Assembly: GCA_013151215.1 (NCBI GenBank)
Contig: JAADIS010000107.1
Coordinates: 1-52,207, forward strand
Length of the DNA stretch: 52,207 nt
Source of the DNA: Chlorobiota bacterium
GTDB taxonomy: Bacteria > Bacteroidota > Bacteroidia > Bacteroidales > F082
Direction: 5' to 3'
Shown: positions 8,222-16,778 of the stretch, piece by piece
Position numbering within the stretch: position 1 is the first letter of the stretch
Layout: every line of letters starts with the position of its first letter
Program-made: the position numbers and the translations under genes
Notes under the pieces: model-generated
The model's input: only the letters and a program-made list of their open reading frames with translations
The model's database searches: none
Told to the model about the DNA's origin: nothing

Positions 8222-9571
8222 CTACTCATCTTTTTTCTTATGCTTCACTACGGCCTTAGTCTTCCACCTACCGGTTTTATAATATAGGAAGGAGAACAAT
8301 GCCCCTATAAACCAGGCAATTGGTATTCCCCACCAGATACCCATATAGCCAAATTTTACGGAAAGGTAATAGGAGGCCGGAATACGCACCACCCAAAGTG
8401 CCAAAATAGTTATGAACATAGGCACAAGGGTATCGCCGGCTCCGCGAAGGACGCCGGTAAAGACAAACATAGTTGTAAATATCACGTAAAAGCCGCTAAC
8501 GACATATATATATTGCACACCTATTTCTATCACTTCGTGATCGTTGGTAAAAACACCGATAAGAGGTCTTGCAAACAACAAGGCTAACACACTGACCGTT
8601 ACCGAGATGATATTGGTCATCACCAAAGTGGCGTTTAAGCCCCTACCAATGCGGTGATACTTGTTTGCCCCGATGTTCTGCCCTACGAAAGTGGAAATAG
8701 CAGCAGAGAAATTCATTGCAGGCATAGCCGCAAACATATCAATTCGCATTGCCACGCTATATGCAGCAATAGTTGACGTACCGAACTGATTAACAATTTT
8801 ATAAAGGGCAAGGAAGCCTACTGACACAAATGTCTGCTGAAAACCGGTGGGAAGTCCTATTTTAAGACTCTTGGAAAATATTTTGCGGTCGAACTTCATC
8901 TTCAAGGGTGAGATATCTATGAACTTATGATATTTGTTCAAATACCACATAATACTTATAAATGCTCCTGCCTGTGCGATAACTGTAGCGGTCGCGACAC
9001 CTTTAATCCCAAATTTAAGAACAACGACAAAAAATATATCGAGAACGATATTAACTATTGTTGAGATGATCAGGAAATATAATGGGGTTTTCGAATCGCC
9101 AAGGCCTCTTAATATAGCACTTGTACCTTGGAAACCAAAAAAGAAAACAAATCCGATCGCATAAATATTAAAGTATTCAACGGCCGGCTTAATCACTTCT
9201 TCGGGCAAGCTAATCAGCCGGAAAATATAGGTACTCCCATAAATACCTATTATCGTGAGTGATAAGGCCGCAAAAAACATAAAAATGTATAGGGTGTCAA
9301 TTGCCTTTTTTACATTCTCCATTTGTTTGGCGCCAAAATACTGCGAAATTATGACAGTTGACCCGATAGCAATACCTACGACGAATGATATTAGCGCAAA
9401 AATCAAGGGGAAGTTGGCACCAACGGCAGCGAGTGCCTCTTTGCCAAGGACCTTGCCAATAATAATACTGTCAACCACATTATAAAGTTGTTGGAATACA
9501 TTTCCCAAGAGCATGGGAAGTGCAAAACGCAGTATAAGCCTACCCTCTTTTCCTTCTGTCAGGTCCTTCAA
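8222..9571 (-). CDS. MATE family efflux transporter
   Basis: 449 aa with about twelve membrane spans in two related halves, beginning GRLILRFALPMLLGNVFQQLYNVVDSIIIGKVLG, the typical MATE first helix (DinF/NorM-like). The second half has GLPTGFQQTFVSVGFLAL. MATE proteins export drugs or cationic compounds using Na+ or H+ gradients; the substrate here is not predictable. It ends with a short Lys-rich cytoplasmic tail. It lies between tatA and the prolyl oligopeptidase on the same strand with gaps of 45-56 bp, so co-transcription is possible. Confidence 0.93.
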   Translation of the reverse strand: MKDLTEGKEGRLILRFALPMLLGNVFQQLYNVVDSIIIGKVLGKEALAAVGANFPLIFALISFVVGIAIGSTVIISQYFGAKQMENVKKAIDTLYIFMFFAALSLTIIGIYGSTYIFRLISLPEEVIKPAVEYFNIYAIGFVFFFGFQGTSAILRGLGDSKTPLYFLIISTIVNIVLDIFFVVVLKFGIKGVATATVIAQAGAFISIMWYLNKYHKFIDISPLKMKFDRKIFSKSLKIGLPTGFQQTFVSVGFLALYKIVNQFGTSTIAAYSVAMRIDMFAAMPAMNFSAAISTFVGQNIGANKYHRIGRGLNATLVMTNIISVTVSVLALLFARPLIGVFTNDHEVIEIGVQYIYVVSGFYVIFTTMFVFTGVLRGAGDTLVPMFITILALWVVRIPASYYLSVKFGYMGIWWGIPIAWFIGALFSFLYYKTGRWKTKAVVKHKKKDE

Positions 9572-9627
9572 ATCATCTCTCCTATTCCTCTACATAATAC
9601 TATCGGAGCTTGTTATTAATGAAGAGG

Positions 9628-9900
9628 TTATTTCCCCTTTGGTTTTAGGGGGTTCTTAACATCGATCATTTTTCGGGGATCCAGCTTTTCCGCATTTTTC
9701 TTGAGGTCATTAACCTCGGATGCCACATCTTTTATGTCCTTTGCTAAATCACTGTCCTCAGTTGCTGTTTTAAACTCACGGATTCCTTTCCCCAAGCCTT
9801 TTGCCAATTCCGGTATTTTCTTTCCGCCAAAAAGCAGAAGAATGACCACCACTATAACTATAATCTCCGGCCCGCCCAGCCATCCTGCATACTGTATCAT
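9628..9900 (-). CDS. tatA: Sec-independent protein translocase subunit TatA/E
   Basis: 90 aa. One N-terminal membrane helix (GGPEIIVIVVVILLLFGGKKIPELAKGLGKGIREFK) with the hallmark FGGKKIPELA hinge, an amphipathic helix, then a charged cytoplasmic tail. TatA forms the pore-like assembly of the twin-arginine pathway. No tatC is in the window. It is functionally relevant to ActB (48030-50954), whose N-terminus carries an SSRRDFLK twin-arginine-like motif. Confidence 0.93.
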   Translation of the reverse strand: MIQYAGWLGGPEIIVIVVVILLLFGGKKIPELAKGLGKGIREFKTATEDSDLAKDIKDVASEVNDLKKNAEKLDPRKMIDVKNPLKPKGK

Positions 9901-10000
9901 AATATTTTATTTTTTGCGAAGATAATTATATATTAATTATCCATCATGAATATTTGATCGTATTTTTAAACAAACTATGTTGGTTTACCAGAGGCCATAC

Positions 10001-10711
10001 TCAAATAACCTCTATATCATCTTCGCTTAACAACTTCATTCCCTGATACTTTCGTAAAAGCTGCATTATTGTTAGCACATCCTTTACACAATATTTGGCA
10101 ATACGTTCCAGATCGTTATCAACCCAATAAACATTTCCTACCATGCTTCCGTCAATATCATCCTTGGGCGTTGGGATATCAAATATAGCAGCAAGCAGTT
10201 CCAAGGAAGTATAATGTTTATAATCGCCGAACTTCCAAAGCTCCATAGTGTCGAGATGCCGAACCTCCCATGGTTTTTTCCCGGCCAGGTTCAGGATATC
10301 GGGTAATTTTATCATATTGACCAACATCCGGCGTGCAATGTACGGAAAGTCGAACTCCTTGCCGTTGTGGGCGCACAATAAGTTATATGGGGCATCAAAG
10401 TGCTTGTTAAGCATTTCGGCAAACTCCTCAAGCAGTATTTTTTCGTCATCGCCATAAAAAGATTTCAAGCGGAATTCCTTTCCGTTCATAAAACCGCACG
10501 AAATGCAAACAATTTTTCCGAACTCGGCATAAATTCCGGCTCTATCGTATAGGGCATCAGCGGTCTCATCCGGTGAGCCCCTTCTTAACTGCTCTGCTTT
10601 TTTCTCCCAGAGTTTTTTCATCCTTTCAGGAAGCTCGTTGAAACCTGAATATCCCGGTACTGTTTCGATGTCGAGAAATAAAACATTCTCGATTTTGAGG
10701 TCTTTTAGCAT
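10001..10711 (-). CDS. Predicted 3'-5' exonuclease, PolB-like (DEDD superfamily)
   Basis: About 236 aa from the chosen start. ExoI motif LFLDIETVPG (Asp14, Glu16), ExoII LLCAHNGKEFDFPYIARRM, and ExoIII YCVKDVLTIMQLL with the expected Tyr/Asp spacing make this the stand-alone family related to the proofreading domain of family B polymerases, widespread in Bacteroidota. Likely acts on DNA 3' ends in repair; no experimental role is known to me. The open frame extends 17 codons upstream to 10762, but the ATG at 10711 (MLKDLKIENVLFLDIETV) fits the family and leaves room for a divergent promoter region with mnmD. Confidence 0.85.
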   Translation of the reverse strand: MLKDLKIENVLFLDIETVPGYSGFNELPERMKKLWEKKAEQLRRGSPDETADALYDRAGIYAEFGKIVCISCGFMNGKEFRLKSFYGDDEKILLEEFAEMLNKHFDAPYNLLCAHNGKEFDFPYIARRMLVNMIKLPDILNLAGKKPWEVRHLDTMELWKFGDYKHYTSLELLAAIFDIPTPKDDIDGSMVGNVYWVDNDLERIAKYCVKDVLTIMQLLRKYQGMKLLSEDDIEVI

Positions 10712-10739
10712 AGTTTCGCTTTTAAAGCGGAAAGATAAG

Positions 10740-10747
10740 TAATTTTG
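10740..10747 (+). promoter_or_regulatory. Candidate mnmD promoter -7 element
   Basis: TAATTTTG matches TAnnTTTG in the short divergent region upstream of mnmD and would start transcription about 18 nt before its TTG start. A second TAATTTTG at 10767-10774 overlaps the start codon and is less useful. Confidence 0.35.
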
Positions 10748-10771
10748 CAATAAATAAAACACTTTGTAATT

Positions 10772-11437
10772 TTGGTTGATACGGTTATTACCGAAGATAG
10801 CTCAAGCACCTTTTTCAATAAAAAGTTCGGTGAGCATTATCATTCGACTTATGGCGCCATCAGGGAATCGAGGCACATTTTTATTGATGCCGGTTTAATG
10901 TTCATAAGCCATGGCAAAAAAGAAATAAATATTCTGGAGATGGGTTTCGGCACCGGCCTTAATGCGTTTTTGTCATGCAATTATGCTTCAGCAAACAAAA
11001 TCAGGATAAGCTATCTCGGGATTGAGGCTTTCCCGATCGACCTTAAAGATGCCGGGAAACTCAATTTTCCTGAATTACTTGAAACAAATCCGGATATATT
11101 TTTAAGGATGCACGGCCCTGAAATGAAATATGAGGCCTCGGAGCACTTTTATTTTGAGAAACATATAGGCAAACTCGAAGGTACGGCATTGACGCCAAAG
11201 CATTTCGACCTGGTATTCTTTGATGCTTTCTCACCAGGCAGCCAACCTGAGCTATGGACAAAGGAAATTTTCATGAAGATCAACAAATCACTGAAAACCG
11301 GGGGCATATTAACAAGCTATTCGTGCAAGGGATTTGTAAAAAGGAATCTGAAATCGAGCGGTTTCAGCATTAAAAAACTTCCCGGCCCTCCAGGGAAGAG
11401 GGAGTTTTTAAGGGCAACAAAAATTGAGGAAGCTTAG
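10772..11437 (+). CDS. mnmD: tRNA U34 5-methylaminomethyl-2-thiouridine methyltransferase MnmD
   Basis: 221 aa. The stand-alone MnmD (MnmC domain 2), which methylates nm5s2U to mnm5s2U at the wobble position. The N-terminus FGEHYHSTYGAIRESRHIFIDAGL is a near-perfect family block, followed by the SAM motif ILEMGFGTGLNAFL and FDAFSPGSQPELWT. There is no fused MnmC oxidoreductase domain, typical of Bacteroidota. The start is TTG: no ATG is available between the upstream stop at 10751 and the conserved block, and the predicted residues align with homologues. It converges on acylphosphatase with a 2-nt gap. Confidence 0.9.
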   Translation: MVDTVITEDSSSTFFNKKFGEHYHSTYGAIRESRHIFIDAGLMFISHGKKEINILEMGFGTGLNAFLSCNYASANKIRISYLGIEAFPIDLKDAGKLNFPELLETNPDIFLRMHGPEMKYEASEHFYFEKHIGKLEGTALTPKHFDLVFFDAFSPGSQPELWTKEIFMKINKSLKTGGILTSYSCKGFVKRNLKSSGFSIKKLPGPPGKREFLRATKIEEA

Positions 11438-11439
11438 TT

Positions 11440-11709
11440 TTACCGGATTTGAAAACTCTTATAGCCTACCCCGTTGGCATATTGTTTTTGAACCTTATCA
11501 ACCCTTGCCCAATCGGGGCCTTTCCCACACCACAACACGAAAACCGCCAAATTTTCTTCATCGCCTTCAGCTTCCACATAAACACTGCCATCGGTCATGT
11601 TCCTAACGAAACCATTTATGTTCAATTCGAGTGCTTTCTTTTGGGTGTAGAATCGAAACCCCACGCCCTGGACCCTGCCGAATATTTTCAACATCACTGT
11701 TTTAGTCAT
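11440..11709 (-). CDS. acyP: Acylphosphatase
   Basis: 89 aa, normal for the family. The signature GRVQGVGFRFYTQKKA near residue 11 holds the phosphate-binding loop and catalytic Arg; NGFVRNMTDGSVYVEAEGDE holds the catalytic Asn. Hydrolyses carboxyl-phosphate bonds such as acetyl phosphate or 1,3-bisphosphoglycerate. Its start overlaps the last base of the upstream unknown gene, so the two are translationally linked. Confidence 0.93.
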   Translation of the reverse strand: MTKTVMLKIFGRVQGVGFRFYTQKKALELNINGFVRNMTDGSVYVEAEGDEENLAVFVLWCGKGPDWARVDKVQKQYANGVGYKSFQIR

Positions 11710-12278
11710 CAGATAGTAAGCCTTTTAATCATTAGATTATTAATTTTTTCAAATAAATTATCAGGTAAATAGCCGCGCCAGGCGAAATCGTCGAACTCAC
11801 CCTTGAATCCGATATAATAATCGATATTAGCATCGGAAAACTCCTGAACAACATGGTTCCTGAAATTTAGCCCCACTATCCAACCATCGCCGATATTATC
11901 AAACCACTCCTCATAATAATCAGCCGTATCGGAGTGAAAATTAAGGACATTCTCGCCAATCAGGATAAAATGCTTAATATCGTATAAAAACAATTCTTCG
12001 ATCAAATTACGGTAGAGATACATTATATCATTATAAATGGCATCGTTCCATTCTCCTATAAACTCAATTATGGCATAATTTTGATCGTAGCCGACATAAA
12101 GCAGCTTTAGGTATAGCGTTGCCGAGCCAAACTCATCCCATTGAGGGTGTATATAATGATCGTAAACGGCTTTGCTTAAATAAAACTCGCTGTATTCCCT
12201 ACCATAAAAAGGGGATAATTTGTCTTCGGAGGCAACATAAAGCTGGCGCCAGTTATAATATGGTTCTAGTTTGTGCAT
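11709..12278 (-). CDS. Conserved hypothetical acidic, aromatic-rich protein
   Basis: 189 aa, no signal peptide or membrane helix seen. Very rich in Tyr, Phe, Trp, Asp and Glu (for example YYEEWFDNIGDGWIVGLNF). I do not recognise a characterised domain; the layout, alternating strands and helices ending in a helix LFEKINNLMIKRLTI, suggests a soluble alpha/beta fold. It sits between crcB and acyP and overlaps acyP by one base. Codon use matches its neighbours, so it looks like a resident gene. I believe similar proteins occur in other Bacteroidota, but could not check. Confidence 0.7.
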   Translation of the reverse strand: MHKLEPYYNWRQLYVASEDKLSPFYGREYSEFYLSKAVYDHYIHPQWDEFGSATLYLKLLYVGYDQNYAIIEFIGEWNDAIYNDIMYLYRNLIEELFLYDIKHFILIGENVLNFHSDTADYYEEWFDNIGDGWIVGLNFRNHVVQEFSDANIDYYIGFKGEFDDFAWRGYLPDNLFEKINNLMIKRLTI

Positions 12279-12306
12279 TTAACAGAAAGTTTGGGAAGAA
12301 CAATAA

Positions 12307-12681
12307 TCAAATAAGCTTAAACAGATAAAAACCGCTGAACACCAGTGCAATGCCCAAGATATTGGACGAGAGCAAATACATCAACATCATTTTTATCTCG
12401 CCGTCGCGATAAAGACTAAGCACATCGAAAGTTAATGTGGAAAACGTTGTAAAGCTGCCCAGTATCCCAATCAGCAAAAATGTCCGTATGGCCGGCGAAA
12501 CATAAAGCCTGTCGAACAAACCCCATAAAAAACCAATCGCAAAAGCACCTGCCAGGTTCACGAACAGCGAGGCCCAGGGGAAAACCCCCTCATAGTATCT
12601 TCCTACCAGCAGAAACACCAAATATCTGGCTACGGCTCCAACGCTTCCACCGAAAGCCACTACCATTAACTTATAAATCAT
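12307..12681 (-). CDS. crcB: Fluoride efflux channel CrcB/Fluc
   Basis: 124 aa with four membrane helices. GGSVGAVARYL near the N-terminus and GILGSFTTFSTLTFD in the third helix (with the Na+-binding and Phe-box residues) define Fluc fluoride channels, which work as antiparallel dimers. A single crcB gene, as here, would form a homodimer. The start overlaps the end of the DUF493 gene by 4 nt, showing translational coupling. I see no crcB (fluoride) riboswitch upstream, but the upstream space is coding. Confidence 0.93.
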   Translation of the reverse strand: MIYKLMVVAFGGSVGAVARYLVFLLVGRYYEGVFPWASLFVNLAGAFAIGFLWGLFDRLYVSPAIRTFLLIGILGSFTTFSTLTFDVLSLYRDGEIKMMLMYLLSSNILGIALVFSGFYLFKLI

Positions 12682-12998
12682 AATGCAAATTTTAAACCTT
12701 CAACAGTTTTGAGATGCTCATAAAAATCGCGCATAATATGCTTGTCCACAATGGTTATGGTATAAGTGAAGCTCACATAAGTTCCTTTCGAGGAAATTTT
12801 CTTATCATGATAAACATATTTAATATCGAATTTCACAAAAGCATCAACAAGGGCTTGCTTGTTTAAGTCATCGGCAATATAGCCGTCCATCATCGCTTTA
12901 AAGTTGAATTTTACAGGATAGTTTATCTCCTCCTTATTAAAATCCCTTGCGCCGTTCAACTTTCCGTTTGTTTTTATTTTTCCTTTTATGCTCACCAT
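12678..12998 (-). CDS. DUF493 (YbeD-like) family protein
   Basis: 106 aa. The core from about residue 27 (YPVKFNFKAMMDG...) through SSKGTYVSFTYTITI and the ending FYEHLKTVEGLKFAL matches the E. coli YbeD layout (PxPFTYKVMG... SSKGNYHSVSITI... LYEELGKIDIVRMVL), an ACT-like alpha/beta fold. E. coli YbeD lies beside lipB; here the partner is crcB. The function is unknown, possibly allosteric regulation. The first 25 residues are charged and non-conserved. Confidence 0.72.
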   Translation of the reverse strand: MVSIKGKIKTNGKLNGARDFNKEEINYPVKFNFKAMMDGYIADDLNKQALVDAFVKFDIKYVYHDKKISSKGTYVSFTYTITIVDKHIMRDFYEHLKTVEGLKFAL

Positions 12999-13022
12999 TT
13001 AGTATTTTACTTCTTAATTCAA

Positions 13023-14210
13023 TTATAATCCAAAAACGAGCTTTATTCTCCCGTACCTAAAATCGTATGCCCCCTCGAACTCCGGTGAAACATAAACATT
13101 TTCGATTTCGATACCAAATCCGCGATAAAACAATGACAAACCTGCGCTCGCATTCAGAACGGTTCTTTTAACCATCTTATTATCAATAATATAGATACTT
13201 GATTTATTAAACATGCCACCTTGAAGGGTTGCATCGTAGCCAATCAAACTCGCATTAACCTTAGTGAAAAACCAGAAGCTGACCTGCGGCCGGCCATTTG
13301 GCCGGTAAGCAATCACGCTATTTTCAAGCAATTTCTTGAACCTGCCGAACCTAAAAGTAAGCCCGCCCCCCGCTTTATCATAAATGGTTCCGATGTGGGC
13401 ATTTGCATTTACTTTCATTTCGATGTTTTTTCTGCTTAGCAGAAGTTTTTCAATCAAGAAGGAATAATTGAAGACTATATCGTTCTCAATTTGATTTTGC
13501 CAGCCAACAGGCTCTATATCATGAATGCTCGACTGAACATAATCGCCCATAGAGGCAGGGCCGAGCACGCCTATGGAGATTTCAGACCACATCCGTAAAC
13601 CTCTTTCATAATTATAGGACTCACGGAAATGCCCAAGGCTCAGGTAAGCCGAAAAAGGGCGGTCGTTTATCCTAATTTCCTTAGTATCGGGATTTACAGG
13701 CGTATAAATATTTTGCACCAACGATAAGCCCTGAAAACTAATATCAGCATTCCAGAATGTCGGGAGCAGCTTTGAGGTTGGCAAACGCTGAGCGAAGGGG
13801 GAAACCAGTTCCAGGCGGGCACCATTGGTATAATAATAATCTGTATTGTCGAAAATATCGTTATCAAAAACGATTTGTAAAAATGAGGCCGTAAGCTTGT
13901 TTTTCGGTGGGTTATGTTCCATGCCACGCTGTTTCAAAACCTCAGCCCCGTCTTCTTTTTTTATTGAAACCATATTTTCAGGAGCCAATCCGCTCAAGGG
14001 CATATTAACTGCATTATTGTTTACATCAGTTTTTTGAATTAACTCATACCCCTTATAATCAGGCTGCTCAACTTGTTCGATACTTAGCGGAACTATCGCG
14101 GACACGGTTTCAAAAACTGCTTTTTTATTCTCAGGAAATCGGTAAACACCAACTGTAGCGAAAAGCAGAATACCAATCGCTGACAATAAATATTTCAAAT
14201 ACCCTCCCAC
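13023..14210 (-). CDS. LpxR-like outer membrane lipid A deacylase family protein (DUF2219)
   Basis: 395 aa. The N-terminus has a hydrophobic signal segment (YLKYLLSAIGILLFATVGVY). From about residue 110 it is a predicted outer-membrane beta-barrel with LpxR landmarks: FDNDIFDNTDYYYTNGARLEL (Asn-Asp and Thr of the active site region), NDRPFSAYLSLGH, GPASMGDYVQSSIHDI with the candidate catalytic His, and GWQNQIENDI. LpxR removes the 3'-acyloxyacyl chain of lipid A. The 90-residue region between the signal and the barrel is longer than in Salmonella LpxR (about 320 aa). It fits the envelope focus of the window. A -7 box lies just upstream. Confidence 0.82.
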   Translation of the reverse strand: MGGYLKYLLSAIGILLFATVGVYRFPENKKAVFETVSAIVPLSIEQVEQPDYKGYELIQKTDVNNNAVNMPLSGLAPENMVSIKKEDGAEVLKQRGMEHNPPKNKLTASFLQIVFDNDIFDNTDYYYTNGARLELVSPFAQRLPTSKLLPTFWNADISFQGLSLVQNIYTPVNPDTKEIRINDRPFSAYLSLGHFRESYNYERGLRMWSEISIGVLGPASMGDYVQSSIHDIEPVGWQNQIENDIVFNYSFLIEKLLLSRKNIEMKVNANAHIGTIYDKAGGGLTFRFGRFKKLLENSVIAYRPNGRPQVSFWFFTKVNASLIGYDATLQGGMFNKSSIYIIDNKMVKRTVLNASAGLSLFYRGFGIEIENVYVSPEFEGAYDFRYGRIKLVFGL

Positions 14211-14233
14211 CTAATTTCAAATTGATTCGACTG

Positions 14234-14241
14234 CAAAGGTA
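14234..14241 (-). promoter_or_regulatory. lpxR-like gene promoter -7 element
   Basis: TACCTTTG on the minus strand, a full TAnnTTTG match, lies 23 nt upstream of the ATG in the 56-bp gap after the E1 gene. ATTT stands at the -33 position with N19 spacing. Confidence 0.5.
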
Positions 14242-14266
14242 ATTGATATTTTAAAATTATAAATTG

Positions 14267-16690
14267 CTAAAAAATCTTAGGATAAGATTCGGGATTGTAT
14301 TCATGCATCATATTGTAAACTGCATCAAAAACATCCTCGGCATTGGGATTCGAGAAATAATCACCATCTGTGCTATAAGCCGCTCTGTGAGCTTTGGCCG
14401 TAAGTGTCCGGGGATCCATGTCGAGGCTATAAAATGCATGCTGTTCTTCAATAACCTTCTGCATCATAAAGGCTGTTGCGCCCCCGGGCACATCTTCGTC
14501 AAAAAACAAGACTTTGTTTGTTTTTGCCAATGACTCTGCAATTAGATGGTTTACATCGAAGGGTATAAGCGACTGGACATCAATAAGCTCGACTTCAATA
14601 CCAAAAGCCCGAAGTTGTTTGGCAGCATCCTGGGCTATTCTAACGCAAGAACCATAAGTAACAATAGTAACATCCTTGCCCTCTTCAACAATTTCCGGAG
14701 TTCCCACGGCAGTATTGAACTCACGGAGGTTGTCGGGCATTTTTTCCCTTAGGCGATAAGCATTCAGAGGTTCAATTATCAAAACCGGCTGATCCGATTC
14801 CAGATATGTGTTATAGAAGCCTGCCGCCCGGGTCATATTTCTGGGAACTGCCACGTGAACCCCCCGTATCGAGTTGATCACCATGCTCAATGGAGACCCG
14901 GAATGCCATATCCCCTCAAGCCGGTGACCGCGCGTGCTCACTATCAAAGGTGCTTTTTGCCCTCCTTTTGTACGATAATAGAGCGTTGCCAAATCATCGC
15001 TCATTACCTGCAAGCCGTATAATAAGTAGTCGAAATACTGTATCTCGGCAATTGGCCGCAAACCGCGCATGGCCATACCCAAGCCCTGGCCAATAATTGT
15101 TGCTTCGCGGATGCCTGTGTCAAAAATCCTGGAAATCCCATATTTTTCCTGCAAGCCCTCATAAGTTTGGTTAACGCCGCCTATGCTTCCAACATCCTCG
15201 CCAAACGCAACTACCAGCGGATTGCTAGCAAATATAAGGTCGAAATTATCGCGCAATATCTCCCTACCGGGAACCAGTTTTGAGTTGGTGCTATAAACTG
15301 CGGGGCAATGTTTTACGTTCAGGGCCGATAAATCGGTTTCGCTATAAAGATGTGAGTTATAGCGACCTGCATTCTCCTGCATTTCATTTTTCAACCAATT
15401 GCCAACATTTTTCTTCAATGAGTTTTCAGGGTTTGAGCAATTGTCGCAAATAAGCCTCAAAATCTTTTTTGCTGAAGAAACCAGATCCTTTGTAATTGGC
15501 TCCCCTACCCTGGCAAGGTCTTTTTTGATTTTTTCGATATCAGATGTCTGAGCACAGTTGCATGTTGTTACATCTACTATTTTAAGAAAGTCTTTCTGTC
15601 TTTGTTGTATAGGTTTCAGGAAATTGTTCCATGCATTTTTGCGCGCTTGCCTCACCCTTGCCAAAGCCTCGGCTTCAATCCGGCCCAATTCATCCTCAGC
15701 GGCAATTCCGTTTTCCAGTATCCATTTTCTCATCCGGCTTATCCCGTCCAGGTCCGACTCCCTTTGCAGCTGTTGAGCTGTCTTGTATCTCTCGTGCGAG
15801 CCGGAGGTTGAGTGACCTTGAGGTTGGGTGCAATCAGTTATATGAAAAAGAACAGGAACTTGCTCCTCACGGCATATTCTTATTCCTTTTCTGTATGTAT
15901 CTATCAGTTCGGGATAATTATACGCACTGGCCTTGAAAATATGGATGCCGTTGGTTTGCCGGGTTTTTTGGAAACCCTTAAGCACTTCCGATATACTTGA
16001 TTTAGTAGTTTGGAATTTATTGGGCACGGATATGCCCCATTGATCGTCCCAAACCGATATGGCCATGGGCACTTGCATAACACCAGCCGCATTTATAGTC
16101 TCAAAAAAGTACCCTTCCGATGTGGAAGCGTCACCAATGGTCCCGAAAGCAACTTCATTACCATTAAGGGTGAACTTATCGGTATTTGCCGAAATATTGT
16201 TTTCCCTAAAAAATTTGGAGGCCAAAGCCAAGCCCAATAAGCGTGGCATCTGGCTGGCGGTCGGGGAAGAATCGGCCGCGGAATTTTTCTGGCTGGCAAG
16301 ATCCTTCCAGTTGCCATCGGCATCCAGGCTTCTTGTAGCAAAGTGGTTGTTCATCAAACGTCCGCCGTTTGCGGGATTTGCTTCCAGGTCGGTATCGCCA
16401 TAAAGCATGGCAAATATTTCTTCCAGCTTAATTATCCCGGTGGCGAGCATAAACGTTTGGTCGCGATAATACCCGGAGCGCCAGTCGCCATTTTCAAAAA
16501 CGCGGGCCATTGCCAGTTGCGGCACTTCCTTGCCATCGCCGAAGATCCCGAACTTTGCCTTGCCCGTAAGCACCTCGCGCCTTCCGGTCAAACTAGCCTG
16601 ACGGCTTTCGTTGGCAACCCGATAATCACTGAGAACTTGCTCTTTGCTTAATTTTAACCGCTTAAGGATATTTATATTTTTTGCTGTCAT
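14267..16690 (-). CDS. 2-oxoacid dehydrogenase E1 component, fused alpha and beta subunits
   Basis: 807 aa from the chosen ATG. Residues 20-360 form the thiamine-diphosphate-binding alpha domain, with IGDASTSEG and ISVWDDQWGISVP (about 185-222). Residues 465-807 form the transketolase-like beta domain, with AFGEDVGSIGGVNQTYEGL and a C-terminal FFDEDVPGG. Such fusions in Bacteroidota are annotated as branched-chain 2-oxoacid or pyruvate dehydrogenase E1; I cannot tell which substrate it uses. The linker (about 365-460) carries CNC (377-379) and CDNC (415-418), an uncommon Cys arrangement. The ATG 24 nt upstream is disfavoured because the -7 box at 16712-16719 would start transcription after it. 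E2 and E3 are not in the window. Confidence 0.9.
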   Translation of the reverse strand: MTAKNINILKRLKLSKEQVLSDYRVANESRQASLTGRREVLTGKAKFGIFGDGKEVPQLAMARVFENGDWRSGYYRDQTFMLATGIIKLEEIFAMLYGDTDLEANPANGGRLMNNHFATRSLDADGNWKDLASQKNSAADSSPTASQMPRLLGLALASKFFRENNISANTDKFTLNGNEVAFGTIGDASTSEGYFFETINAAGVMQVPMAISVWDDQWGISVPNKFQTTKSSISEVLKGFQKTRQTNGIHIFKASAYNYPELIDTYRKGIRICREEQVPVLFHITDCTQPQGHSTSGSHERYKTAQQLQRESDLDGISRMRKWILENGIAAEDELGRIEAEALARVRQARKNAWNNFLKPIQQRQKDFLKIVDVTTCNCAQTSDIEKIKKDLARVGEPITKDLVSSAKKILRLICDNCSNPENSLKKNVGNWLKNEMQENAGRYNSHLYSETDLSALNVKHCPAVYSTNSKLVPGREILRDNFDLIFASNPLVVAFGEDVGSIGGVNQTYEGLQEKYGISRIFDTGIREATIIGQGLGMAMRGLRPIAEIQYFDYLLYGLQVMSDDLATLYYRTKGGQKAPLIVSTRGHRLEGIWHSGSPLSMVINSIRGVHVAVPRNMTRAAGFYNTYLESDQPVLIIEPLNAYRLREKMPDNLREFNTAVGTPEIVEEGKDVTIVTYGSCVRIAQDAAKQLRAFGIEVELIDVQSLIPFDVNHLIAESLAKTNKVLFFDEDVPGGATAFMMQKVIEEQHAFYSLDMDPRTLTAKAHRAAYSTDGDYFSNPNAEDVFDAVYNMMHEYNPESYPKIF

Positions 16691-16711
16691 CAAGAACATT
16701 TTATAAGGTCG

Positions 16712-16719
16712 CAAAGGTA
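16712..16719 (-). promoter_or_regulatory. E1 dehydrogenase gene promoter -7 element
   Basis: TACCTTTG on the minus strand; TTTC lies 20 nt further upstream as a possible -33. The predicted transcription start near 16705 lies between the first and the chosen ATG, supporting the start at 16690. Confidence 0.5.
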
Positions 16720-16778
16720 ATTAAATTCATTCTAAATAAGAAACCCACCACAAGCCGGATTTCATGAAACATCCTTAT

